From NCBI RefSeq assembly GCF_013522925.1, contig NZ_JAAMQU010000007.1:186001-250000 (forward strand): 64,000 nucleotides of DNA, read 5' to 3'. The stretch's first letter is position 1. Each line of letters begins with the position of its first letter. The stretch is from Pseudomonas japonica. Lineage in GTDB: Bacteria > Pseudomonadota > Gammaproteobacteria > Pseudomonadales > Pseudomonadaceae. Shown piece by piece: positions 8,821 to 16,188 of the stretch. The notes beneath the pieces were generated by a model. That model was not told the origin of the DNA. It saw only the letters and a list, made by a program, of their open reading frames with translations, and made no database searches. Position numbers and translations under genes: made by a program.

Positions 8821-8994
8821 ATGCCCCTTTCGCTAGAAGCAAAACGCGCCTATTACGCCCGCATCCGTCAGGCAAATTACGCTGCCAGCTTGCGTCTCGA
8901 AGGCTTCGACGTACCTGACGACACCGCGACGAAGGCGTTACCTTCCCGTGAAGAAGTACTCAAGCGGTACCGCTCGAGCACTCGTGCGGAATAA
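8821..8994 (+). CDS. Fic antitoxin, YhfG/AntF type
   Basis: This 57-residue ORF resembles the small YhfG-family antitoxins that bind class I Fic toxins. Residues 23-28 (SLRLEG) match the inhibitory motif (S/T)xxxE(G/N), whose glutamate blocks the ATP gamma-phosphate position in Fic enzymes. The start has GGAG with eight bases to the ATG. The stop and the next start overlap by one base (TAATG), a coupling typical of antitoxin-first modules. The RLEGF core is also seen in enterobacterial YhfG. Identification rests on the motif, size and gene order together. Confidence 0.85.
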   Translation: MPLSLEAKRAYYARIRQANYAASLRLEGFDVPDDTATKALPSREEVLKRYRSSTRAE

Positions 8995-9593
8995 TGGATA
9001 AATATGGGGTTGGCCAGGACACTTATTGCTACCCAGGCACCCGCATCTTGCGCAATCGCCTGGATATCGTCGATGCCGGTCGGTTGAGCGACGCCGAGCG
9101 TGATCTCTCCGCAATTGCTGCAGGCCGAATTGAATTTCAACCCGCTCCCTATGATTTGGCTTATTGGCAAGGTCTGCACAGGCAGCTGTTTGAAGACGTT
9201 TATGCATGGGCTGGAATGTTGCGCAGCGTGGACATTGCCAAGGAGCAAACCCGATTCTGTACGGCTACGCGGATCGTCGCCGAAGCAGACAGGCTTTTTG
9301 CGCAAGCGGCCCGAAACGACTGGTTCGAAAACCTGCCCAGGTTGGAACTCATACCAGCCGTTGCGGAGCTGTTTGGTGAGCTGAACATGATCCACCCCTT
9401 CCGCGAAGGAAATGGCCGAGCACAACGCGTGTTATTCGATCATCTGATCATTCACACAGGCCATATGGTGGACTGGACGTCTGTGCTTCCAGACGAATGG
9501 AAAGCTGCAAATATCTCGGCAGTGCACTGCGATTATCAGCCGCTGGAAGCGATATTCCGCCGATGCATCCAAGGCCGCATCGAGCCCGATTGA
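8994..9593 (+). CDS. fic: Fic-domain protein (AMP transferase toxin)
   Basis: The product (199 residues) is a Fic domain with the complete catalytic motif HPFREGNGRAQR starting at His134. Such enzymes AMPylate hydroxyl side chains; bacterial FicT toxins of this class modify DNA gyrase and topoisomerase IV subunits. It has no inhibitory helix of its own, consistent with class I, where inhibition comes from the separate antitoxin encoded immediately upstream. N-terminal GVGQDTYCYPGTRILRNRL is also family-typical. Gyrase as target is family knowledge, not shown here. The module is inserted between nrdA and nrdB. Confidence 0.92.
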   Translation: MDKYGVGQDTYCYPGTRILRNRLDIVDAGRLSDAERDLSAIAAGRIEFQPAPYDLAYWQGLHRQLFEDVYAWAGMLRSVDIAKEQTRFCTATRIVAEADRLFAQAARNDWFENLPRLELIPAVAELFGELNMIHPFREGNGRAQRVLFDHLIIHTGHMVDWTSVLPDEWKAANISAVHCDYQPLEAIFRRCIQGRIEPD

Positions 9594-9981
9594 CGGTTGT
9601 TTCACGATCGGCACCAACCACAGCATCCTGTGTCTGAGATAAGTGTAAGCCACCACATATAGATTTTTGCAGCCGTAGGCGATTGGCTTATGCCATCAAA
9701 ATCTCATGTCAATACGCGCAATCGGCCGTACTTTTCCGTATACTGCACGTCCTACAAAGGGACCCAACCATGCGCCTCGAAACAGCGGTTATTTAACCGA
9801 CTGGCGGTTTTATTCGCCTTGGCTAAAGGGGTTCACGTTATTCCGTGCGCCTTGCGGTTTTGCACAGGCATAACAGCAATATCCAGATTCCTTGCGCCGC
9901 CGCCGTAGCTCAACAGAGCGGCGCGGCAGTCTTCCAAATTAACCTGGCCGTTTCGGCGGCCACGAGCAGGAGCGAACCCCG
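9594..9981 (+). promoter_or_regulatory. nrdB promoter and structured leader
   Basis: No conventional gene is supported in these 388 bases. TATACT at 9739-9744 is a plausible -10 with a weak -35. About 25 bases later, AAAGGGA (9756-9762) precedes a nine-codon ORF, MRLETAVI-stop (9770-9796). Its stop codon lies in the palindrome CGGTTA-TT-TAACCG (9786-9799). A second small hairpin GGCG-N8-CGCC follows near 9803-9818. This looks like a leader with possible translational or attenuation control of nrdB. The peptide itself is hypothetical. Confidence 0.4.
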
Positions 9982-11223
9982 ATGCTGAGCTGGGACGAAT
10001 TCGATAAAGACGACGGCGACGCCGCACAGGCCAATGGCAGCCAGGCACCGGCCGGCGCCATGGACAAACTCGACAGCGCTGGCGACGCCGCCGCGCACGA
10101 AGCCCGCGAAGTGAGCGCCAACGACAGCGCGGCGGTTGCCCGTGCCAAGGCTGCGTTGAACAGCCTGGACACCGCCGAGGGCCTGGCCGAGCTGGAAGGC
10201 TCCGCCGCCCGTGTGAAGGTCGATGAAAAGCGCATGATCAACTGCCGCGCCGACCTCAACCAGCTGGTGCCCTTCAAGTACGACTGGGCCTGGCAGAAGT
10301 ACCTCGACGGCTGCGCCAACCACTGGATGCCGCAAGAGGTCAACATGACCGCCGACATCGCGCTGTGGAAGAGCCCCGAAGGCCTGACCGACGACGAGCG
10401 CCGCATCGTGATGCGCAACCTGGGCTTCTTCTCCACCGCCGACTCGCTGGTGGCGAACAACCTGGCGCTGGCCGTATACCGCCTGATCACCAACCCGGAG
10501 TGCCGCCAGTACATCCTGCGCCAGGCCTTCGAAGAGGCGATCCACACCCACGCCTACCAGTACTGCATCGAGTCGCTGGGCATGGATGAGGGCGAGATCT
10601 TCAACATGTACCACGAGATCCCTTCGGTCGCTAAAAAAGCGGCCTGGGGCCTGAAGTACACCCGCGCCATCTCCGATCCGAAGTTCGACACCGGCACCCC
10701 GGAAACGGACAAGGAGCTGCTGCGCAACCTGATTGCCTATTACTGCGTGCTCGAAGGCATCTTCTTCTACTGCGGCTTCACCCAGATCCTCTCCATGGGC
10801 CGCCGCAACAAGATGACCGGCGTGGCCGAGCAGTTCCAGTACATCCTGCGCGACGAATCCATGCACCTGAACTTCGGTATCGACGTGATCAACCAGATCA
10901 AGATCGAAAACCCGCACCTGTGGGATGCCGAGCTCAAGGAAGAAGCCACCCAGATGATCCTGCAGGGCACCCAGCTGGAAATCGAATACGCGCGCGACAC
11001 CATGCCGCGCGGCGTGCTGGGCATGAACGCGGCCATGATGGAGGACTACCTCAAGTTCATCGCCAACCGTCGCCTGTCGCAGATCGGTCTGAAGGAAGAA
11101 TACCCGGGCACCAGCAACCCGTTCCCGTGGATGAGCGAGATCATGGACCTGAAGAAGGAAAAGAACTTCTTCGAAACCCGCGTGATCGAGTACCAGACCG
11201 GCGGTGCGCTGAGCTGGGATTGA
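9982..11223 (+). CDS. nrdB: Ribonucleoside-diphosphate reductase class Ia, beta subunit
   Basis: This 413-residue R2 subunit holds the diiron-tyrosyl radical cofactor that activates NrdA. Metal-ligand blocks are visible: [25 protein letters not shown] (Glu and His ligands), [14 protein letters not shown] and [14 protein letters not shown]. The C-terminal tail ([13 protein letters not shown]) is the segment that docks into NrdA. The first 60 residues are acidic and of low complexity, as in other pseudomonads. It is the same strand as nrdA but has its own leader and terminator. Confidence 0.96.
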   Translation: MLSWDEFDKDDGDAAQANGSQAPAGAMDKLDSAGDAAAHEAREVSANDSAAVARAKAALNSLDTAEGLAELEGSAARVKVDEKRMINCRADLNQLVPFKYDWAWQKYLDGCANHWMPQEVNMTADIALWKSPEGLTDDERRIVMRNLGFFSTADSLVANNLALAVYRLITNPECRQYILRQAFEEAIHTHAYQYCIESLGMDEGEIFNMYHEIPSVAKKAAWGLKYTRAISDPKFDTGTPETDKELLRNLIAYYCVLEGIFFYCGFTQILSMGRRNKMTGVAEQFQYILRDESMHLNFGIDVINQIKIENPHLWDAELKEEATQMILQGTQLEIEYARDTMPRGVLGMNAAMMEDYLKFIANRRLSQIGLKEEYPGTSNPFPWMSEIMDLKKEKNFFETRVIEYQTGGALSWD

Positions 11224-11295
11224 TCAAGGTTGAGGTTGGTTTTGCCGATTTGGCCGAACGCGGATTAGCTCAAACCCCAACCGCCTGAAATACTG

Positions 11296-11326
11296 AAGCC
11301 GCCTCAGCATGAGGCGGCTTTTTTTT
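11296..11326 (+). terminator. Rho-independent terminator after nrdB
   Basis: AAGCCGCCTC (11296-11305) pairs perfectly with GAGGCGGCTT (11311-11320) around a five-base loop and runs into eight T residues. This is the clearest intrinsic terminator in the window. Confidence 0.95.
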
Positions 11327-11362
11327 GCGCCAAAGCTTCCTGACCCTACCCGGTGATCCCAC

Positions 11363-11827
11363 ATGACTTTCAAAGCCCTTGCCGCCCCTGCACGACGCCT
11401 TGCCATACTTCTCACGTTGGCCAGCGCTTCGTTTGCACAAGCCTCCCCTGCTCAACTGATCGACGTATACCGCGACCCCAATTGCGGATGCTGCTCCAAA
11501 TGGATCGCTTACCTGCGCGATCATGGCTTTACGGTCAACGACCATGTGGAAGAGAACATGAGTGCGGTAAAGGCCAAGCTGGGCGTGCCGGAAAAGCTGA
11601 TGTCGTGTCATACCGGCGTGGTGAATGGGAAATTCATCGAAGGGCACGTGCCAGTGCAACAAATCGTTGAGCTTGAGGGCCGCGCGGACCTGATGGGTGT
11701 AGCCGCGCCCGGCATGCCGATGGGGTCACCTGGCATGGAAGCGGGTGGACATAAAAGCGCCTATCAGATCATCGGGCTAACGAAGACGGGCCAGCAGCAA
11801 GTGGTGGCGGATTACCCAGCGGAGTAA
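11363..11827 (+). CDS. DUF411 periplasmic metal-binding protein
   Basis: This 154-residue protein has a signal peptide of about 27 residues (ending AQAS) and a DUF411 domain. The cluster CGCC (Cys41, Cys43, Cys44), Cys82-His83 in MSCHTGV and His95 are the likely metal ligands; the tail is methionine-rich (PGMPMGSPGME, about 116-126). DUF411 proteins are often found with copper resistance genes, so copper or silver binding is likely. No copper exporter or oxidase gene is adjacent here, so it stands alone between the nrdB terminator and a convergent DUF1289 gene. Confidence 0.85.
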   Translation: MTFKALAAPARRLAILLTLASASFAQASPAQLIDVYRDPNCGCCSKWIAYLRDHGFTVNDHVEENMSAVKAKLGVPEKLMSCHTGVVNGKFIEGHVPVQQIVELEGRADLMGVAAPGMPMGSPGMEAGGHKSAYQIIGLTKTGQQQVVADYPAE

Positions 11828-11894
11828 CTGACGCGCTGGTATACCCGCTTGCTTCCTAAAGCCCCACGATTGGAAACAGTAGCCAGCCACAGCT

Positions 11895-12098
11895 TCATTT
11901 ACCCCCCGGCGAATCCTTGTTTTTCTTTTTGAGGATCGCCTTCATACGCGCGGACGCTTTTTGCACGGCCGCCATTTTTTCGGGCCGTTTCATGCTGCGC
12001 CATTTGCGGATCTCGTCCCGAGTGCGGCCGCAGCTCACGCACATTTCGCTGTTGAGCTGACACAGCGATACGCAAGGGTTTTCGATGTCTTTAGCCAT
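11895..12098 (-). CDS. DUF1289 small cysteine-rich protein
   Basis: The product has 67 residues from the ATG at 12098 (MAKDIENPCVSLC). It shows the DUF1289 pattern: NPCVSLCQLN, then MCVSCGRTRDEI, giving four cysteines, followed by a basic helix and a lysine-rich tail. Many bacteria carry such proteins, often described as putative Fe-S proteins; the function is unknown. The start overlaps the end of the upstream gene (12091) by eight bases, so the two are probably co-transcribed. Confidence 0.85.
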   Translation of the reverse strand: MAKDIENPCVSLCQLNSEMCVSCGRTRDEIRKWRSMKRPEKMAAVQKASARMKAILKKKNKDSPGGK

Positions 12099-12471
12099 GC
12101 TTGCCACCAGAACGTGCGCGGGCATTAAGGCGCGCGGCCCAGTCACCGCCGTGCTGGGTTGCACAGCGCTGCTCGGAGTCGAGTGCAACAGTTAACCTGA
12201 TATCCGAACGGGCAATACCCGCTTGCTGGATGGCTGCCACGGTGAGGTCTTGGATCAACGCATTGGTCACGCCAACACTTGCGGCGAGCCTGTTCACGTC
12301 GCTATCGAATATCCACGTCACCGCCAGCCTATAAGGCAAGCGGCTGTAATCGGCCTGGTGGGTAAGCCATTCAAAACCACTGATTTCGCTCTTGGCCTGT
12401 TCGCAGGCCCAGGTCAGCTCTCGCGTCAGCTCGCGGTCGATGCGCGAGTGATTTCGACTCAGTGAGCCCAT
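12091..12471 (-). CDS. Conserved hypothetical protein of pseudomonads
   Basis: This 126-residue soluble protein starts MGSLSRNHSRIDREL and matches a conserved Pseudomonas family that databases often call a Fis-family regulator; I see no Fis-type helix-turn-helix. The WACEQAKSEISGFEWLTH segment and the C-terminal ATQHGGDWAARL block are the conserved parts. It overlaps the DUF1289 start by eight bases and has the same orientation. The ORF from 12471 is complete. Function is unknown. Confidence 0.7.
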   Translation of the reverse strand: MGSLSRNHSRIDRELTRELTWACEQAKSEISGFEWLTHQADYSRLPYRLAVTWIFDSDVNRLAASVGVTNALIQDLTVAAIQQAGIARSDIRLTVALDSEQRCATQHGGDWAARLNARARSGGKHG

Positions 12472-12602
12472 TCGCCCTCTCCGTAAGCAATAAGTACATC
12501 AATGATGCAACACGCTGCCGATTCGATTGTATTCAAACAAGCGCAGGCTTCGAAGCGCTGCCTTGCCCGGTTGGGGCGGTCACTGACCATGACGACGGTC
12601 GG

Positions 12603-13562
12603 CTAAAGCCCCATCGGCTTCTGTTCCTGAATGAATTCGATCAGCAGCCGCAGCCCGGTCGGCAATTGCCGCCGGCTCGAATAGTAGATATGAAAGCCCT
12701 CTTCCACCGGTGCCCATTGCGTGAGCACGAGCTTCAGACGGCCATCATCCACATAGGGCGCGACAAGCGGTTCCGGGAGATACATCAGGCCGGCCCCGCC
12801 AAGCACTGCAATAAGGCCCGTTTCGGCCTGATCGACCGTGACGGATGTGGGCACGGCGATCTCGAACGCTTGGCCCTCGCGCTCCAGTTCCCAACGGTAG
12901 ATTCGATCATCGCCAAGGCGGTTGCTGATGCAGCGGTGGTTCAACAGGGCCTCGGGATGCTCAGGTGTTCCATACCGGTCCAGGTAACCCGGCGCTCCAA
13001 CCACCACCCAGCGGATATCAGCCGACAAGCGCCGGGCGATCATGCCTTCAGGGACCGTTGCGCCGTAACGGATACCCGCATCAAAGCCGCCGTCGGTGAC
13101 ATCGACCAAGCGATTGCTGGCCACGATGTCGATCTCCACATCCGGATAGCGGTCCATGAAGGCTGGCATGATGGGCGCTAGCAACAGATTGGCCGCTTCG
13201 ACGGCCGCATTGATACGGACGCGCCCACTTGGCGTGTCCCGAAATCGGTTGAGCATCTCCAGTGCAGTATCGATTGCTTCGAAGGGCTGGCTGACCGACT
13301 CCACCAAGGCCTCGCCTGCGGCAGTAAGCGTCACACTTTTCGTAGTGCGATTGAGCAGCCTTACGCCAAGTCGGCTTTCCAGCCCCTTCAACGCATGGCT
13401 CAACGCCGAGGCGCTCACGCCCAATTCGACGGCCGCGCGGCTGAAGCTACGGTGACGCGCAATGGTGAGGAAATAAATCAGATCGGCGACGTCGGCGCGG
13501 CGTGTTTGAATGTTGATATGCCCCCCTTGTCCAGCAAGGCCTTTGAGTGCCCGCTTATGCAC
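12603..13562 (-). CDS. LysR-family transcriptional regulator
   Basis: The protein has the LysR N-terminal helix-turn-helix (LIYFLTIARHRSFSRAAVELGVSASALSHALKGLESRLGVRLLNR read in parts, about residues 28-73) and a C-terminal effector domain with the DAGIRYG and GLMYLPE blocks of this family. It is 319 residues if translation begins at the GTG at 13562, but that start lacks a clear ribosome site and adds about 20 residues before the usual N-terminus, so the true start is uncertain. It is divergent from the two small exported proteins at 13773 and 14214, which are its likely targets. Confidence 0.88.
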   Translation of the reverse strand: MHKRALKGLAGQGGHINIQTRRADVADLIYFLTIARHRSFSRAAVELGVSASALSHALKGLESRLGVRLLNRTTKSVTLTAAGEALVESVSQPFEAIDTALEMLNRFRDTPSGRVRINAAVEAANLLLAPIMPAFMDRYPDVEIDIVASNRLVDVTDGGFDAGIRYGATVPEGMIARRLSADIRWVVVGAPGYLDRYGTPEHPEALLNHRCISNRLGDDRIYRWELEREGQAFEIAVPTSVTVDQAETGLIAVLGGAGLMYLPEPLVAPYVDDGRLKLVLTQWAPVEEGFHIYYSSRRQLPTGLRLLIEFIQEQKPMGL

Positions 13563-13772
13563 ATGATGGTCGTGTCACGCACTTTTGCCCGCCGCAGATG
13601 CGCAGCTCGGAGGGCGATTCCAGCCGTCGATAATATAGGCCGCAGCCAGTGTTTCACCAGCTGATGCTGAATGTGGCTCACAACACCGTGCAAAGGGCCC
13701 CGCTACGTGAAAGCTCTATGTCTCGTTATGCTAGGCCCATGACCAACCCACCGGAAACGTGGAAGGCCCCTG

Positions 13773-14174
13773 ATGGCACAGAAAAAGAACCGGCTGAAAG
13801 CTACCGCATCAGTGATGGCATTGGTGGCGGGCCTCGCCGGTATGGCGCAGGCGCAGGACGTCGAACAAACGGTTGTGCGTATTGCCGAGCTGGTCATCGA
13901 CCCTGTTCAGCTTGAGGCTTACACAGCGGCGGTGAAGGAAGAGATGGAAGAATCCATTCGCGTTGAGCCAGGTGTTTTGGCGATTTACTCAGTTGCGGAG
14001 AAAGGCAAGCCGAACAGCCTGCGCTTTTTTGAAGTCTACGCGAACGATGAAGCGTATCGGGCTCACCTCGAATCGCCGCACTTCAAGAAATACGTAGCCG
14101 TCACCCAGCCAATGATCCAGTCCCGCAAGTTGATCGAGACGGTCCCGGTGCAGCTTAGTGCCAAGGGCCGGTAG
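13773..14174 (+). CDS. Exported ABM-domain protein (putative quinol monooxygenase)
   Basis: This 133-residue protein has a signal peptide of about 27 residues (MAQKKNRLKATASVMALVAG, ending AQAQ) and an antibiotic-biosynthesis-monooxygenase fold: RIAELVIDPVQLEAY, EPGVLAIYSV, FFEVYANDEAYRAHLESPHF. Such small dimers handle quinones or other aromatic electrophiles, but an exported form has no assigned substrate. GGAAGG six bases before the ATG supports the start. It is followed 39 bases later by a DUF1330 protein, likely the same transcript, and is divergent from a LysR gene. Confidence 0.82.
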   Translation: MAQKKNRLKATASVMALVAGLAGMAQAQDVEQTVVRIAELVIDPVQLEAYTAAVKEEMEESIRVEPGVLAIYSVAEKGKPNSLRFFEVYANDEAYRAHLESPHFKKYVAVTQPMIQSRKLIETVPVQLSAKGR

Positions 14175-14213
14175 CCACTGCATTCCTTTTTTCCGCGCAT
14201 GGGAACGATAAAG

Positions 14214-14618
14214 ATGAAGCTCAAACACACGCTTCGCCTCACAGTGCTGGCCGCTGTGGCGGGGAGCTTGATGGCGCCTGTCGCGCAAGCGCAAAGCCTG
14301 GCGGTTGCCAGCCAGGCGGAAAAAGTACCGGCCTACTATGTGGCGGACTTTGATCTCAAGGACCCTGAGGCAATCAAACCTTACCGGGAGCAGGTGGATG
14401 CGACGTTCAAGCCTTACAGTGGCCGCTATGTCGTGCGAGCGGGCCAACTGAACCGGCTTGAGGGAAATCCGCCCTCGCACCGCCTGATCATCATCAAGTT
14501 CGACAGCCTCGAACAAGCACGGGCCTGGTACAGCTCCCCCGAATACGCCAGGATTCGCCCATTCCGGCAACGTTCCGGGCATACCGATTCGTACATTGTC
14601 GAAGGCTTGGCGGAGTAA
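14214..14618 (+). CDS. Exported DUF1330 protein
   Basis: The product (134 residues from the ATG at 14214) has a signal peptide (MKLKHTLRLTVLAAVAGSLM, ending AQAQ) and a DUF1330 domain: YYVADFDLKDPEAIKPYREQ, FKPYSGRYVVRAG and ARAWYSSPEYARIRPFR. DUF1330 is a dimeric alpha-beta barrel related to the ABM fold, so this gene and the previous one encode related exported folds. I prefer 14214 over the in-frame ATG at 14199 because GGGA lies at a good distance before it. Function unknown. Confidence 0.8.
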   Translation: MKLKHTLRLTVLAAVAGSLMAPVAQAQSLAVASQAEKVPAYYVADFDLKDPEAIKPYREQVDATFKPYSGRYVVRAGQLNRLEGNPPSHRLIIIKFDSLEQARAWYSSPEYARIRPFRQRSGHTDSYIVEGLAE

Positions 14619-14732
14619 GCGAAGCCCGAAGGCGACAAGCGCCCAGGCCATCAAGCCATCAAGGCGAGACAGCTTATGAAACCCTGGGCGCTGGTAGCAG
14701 GCACGAGGAGGTTTGTACGGCATGCCCACTCG

Positions 14733-15560
14733 TTAGAAGTGCGCTTTCACCAACAGGCTCGCAGTGTTCTGGTCGGTGGGAAACCCATGGCTGTCCTCGA
14801 TACCGTATTTGTCTGACCAGTAGTCATACTCGATCCCCACATAAAGTTGCCGCGGCCCCACCTTCAACGCCTTGCCAAGGTCGTACTTGAGTTGCGGGTT
14901 GAAGTGGAAGCTGCTGGCAACGTAATTGGACGAGCCCTTGTTGCCCACGTCATTGACGTACCACTCGGCATAGCCGTCAAAGCGGATGTCTGAGGCGCCG
15001 AAGGGGAAGGTCATCGACCATACCGGGTTGATTTGCCACTGCCCGGACGCCTTGCCGGAAATACCGTCTGGCCGGCGGTAGTAAGTATTGAGCTGCACCC
15101 AGTCGAAGCCGGGGATTTTCAGATCGAAGCCTGGGCCCAGCAGGTATCGGCGGCTGGTGCCTTCGCCGCGCTCGTAGGTGGCGGCCACCAACACATCGGT
15201 GATCGGCCCCCACGCCATGCTGTGCCCACTGACCTTGCCCAACGACAGCCGCGGGGAAAATTCCCCGTAATAGCTGTGGCCGGCATTGCCGTGCAGGCCG
15301 GCGGACCACTTGTTGTCCACGAACAGGAACATGTCGCCCCAGCTCCAGCCGCTGGCGTGCTCGAAGGTGATGGTGTTCTCGATGTCGTTGCCGGTGCCGT
15401 CCACCTTGTAGTTATGGCCGTACAGGTAGCTGAGGCTGTTGTCTTGCCAGATCAACGAGCTGGCCTGGCTGGCCTCGCCGAACAAGGCAAACGCCAGCAG
15501 TGGCAGCGACAGGCGAAGGGCGGCAGAGCGCGAAGCGGGCGCAGCGAAGGTACAGGTCAT
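14733..15560 (-). CDS. Tsx/OmpK-family outer membrane channel (tsx2)
   Basis: The product has 275 residues from the ATG at 15560 (MTCTFAAPAS), which has GAGG upstream; an in-frame ATG at 15578 is less likely. It is a second Tsx-like beta-barrel with a signal peptide ending SQAS and a terminal phenylalanine. It shares the LTYLYGHN/LTYLNGRD, TFEHA, YGEFSPR, YDLGKAL, RQLYVGIEYDYW and DQNTASLLVK blocks with tsx1. A sigma-54-type promoter at 15769-15784 points to it, mirror-image to that of the ABC/Rieske operon. Uptake of a purine-like compound is the likely role. Confidence 0.82.
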   Translation of the reverse strand: MTCTFAAPASRSAALRLSLPLLAFALFGEASQASSLIWQDNSLSYLYGHNYKVDGTGNDIENTITFEHASGWSWGDMFLFVDNKWSAGLHGNAGHSYYGEFSPRLSLGKVSGHSMAWGPITDVLVAATYERGEGTSRRYLLGPGFDLKIPGFDWVQLNTYYRRPDGISGKASGQWQINPVWSMTFPFGASDIRFDGYAEWYVNDVGNKGSSNYVASSFHFNPQLKYDLGKALKVGPRQLYVGIEYDYWSDKYGIEDSHGFPTDQNTASLLVKAHF

Positions 15561-15740
15561 GGATGATCCCTCAAGCAACGGTGCCGGCCGCCTTCATGAG
15601 CGGCCAACGGGCATCGGCAAGGGGATACCTGGGCAAATAGAAGCAGCTCCCTGGCCTACCGCGCCAGGCACCCTTGCCGGGTGTGCGGCACAGGCCGCAG
15701 AGCAATGTCCCGTGGTGGGCTGATCAAATACCGAGCCCCA

Positions 15741-15758
15741 CTGACCGCTTCTACTCAA
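15741..15758. repeat. Left copy of 18-base inverted repeat
   Basis: CTGACCGCTTCTACTCAA here is the exact reverse complement of 15976-15993. Read on the minus strand it begins at the predicted start of the tsx2 transcript. A second block, AGCGTGCCA (15776-15784), is repeated at 15950-15958 with the same 17-base gap, so 35 of 44 positions agree. Confidence 0.9.
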
Positions 15759-15768
15759 GCGGTGCTAT

Positions 15769-15784
15769 AGCAGCCAGCGTGCCA
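15769..15784 (-). promoter_or_regulatory. sigma-54-type promoter of tsx2
   Basis: On the minus strand, TGGCACGCTGGCTGCT matches TGGCACG-N4-TTGCW with a single mismatch and exact GG-N10-GC spacing. The predicted start is 15758, the first base of the 18-base repeat. CGGTCAG lies at +12 to +18. Confidence 0.65.
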
Positions 15785-15949
15785 ACCGAGCGAAGCGGGC
15801 CTGGATACGATCCTGGGCAAAGATCGGTACAACGGCGCAGCCCTCCCGCGCACCATTCTCAATCGTTTGGATATGGCGCTCGCACCATTACTGCCCATGC
15901 AGCCTGCCACTTGGAAGAGATAACCCCGCACCTGCCGGGTTTGGCGATG

Positions 15950-15965
15950 TGGCACGCTTTTGGCT
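15950..15965 (+). promoter_or_regulatory. sigma-54-type promoter of the ABC/Rieske operon
   Basis: TGGCACGCTTTTGGCT matches TGGCACG-N4-TTGCW with a single mismatch and exact GG-N10-GC spacing. The predicted start is 15976, the first base of the right 18-base repeat. CGGTCAG lies at +12 to +18. Confidence 0.65.
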
Positions 15966-15975
15966 AAAACCCCTT

Positions 15976-15993
15976 TTGAGTAGAAGCGGTCAG
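15976..15993. repeat. Right copy of 18-base inverted repeat
   Basis: TTGAGTAGAAGCGGTCAG is the exact reverse complement of 15741-15758. Outside both copies the similarity continues weakly (GAGCCC at 15734-15739, GGGCTC at 15997-16002), with a one-base offset. Confidence 0.9.
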
Positions 15994-16188
15994 CGTGGGC
16001 TCTTTCCACGCAGGGCATTGCTCTTGCGGCGCATGGCGCCGTACATCCGGTGTGGATGCTTGAACGTGGCCAGCCCTGGCCATGGCAAGAGAGACGATAG
16101 CCCCAGGCACCGCTGTGCCCTGCTCCCCTCTTCTTGCCTTCGTTCTGCTCCCGCCGGCCACTCGGAAAGGGATGCGGAGACGATGGCC

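Larger units (their letters stand above)
15561..16188. promoter_or_regulatory. Divergent regulatory region between tsx2 and the ABC/Rieske operon
   Basis: No gene is supported in this 628-base space. Its core (15735-16000) is an imperfect mirror: two sigma-54-type promoters face outward, each followed by the same 18-base sequence. Between them, CGCACCATT occurs twice in direct orientation (15849-15857 and 15881-15889), 32 bases apart; GCACC is the NtrC half-site, and the right copy extends to CGCACC-N5-TGCCCA. Leaders are long: about 200 bases to tsx2 and 213 to the binding-protein gene. Confidence 0.5.

Noticed and set aside
15735..16002. MITE or insertion-sequence remnant with terminal inverted repeats
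   Set aside because: The 18-base inverted repeat first suggested a small transposon, but no target duplication is visible and the repeats coincide exactly with predicted starts of two outward sigma-54 promoters, which explains them better. An ancient element origin cannot be excluded.
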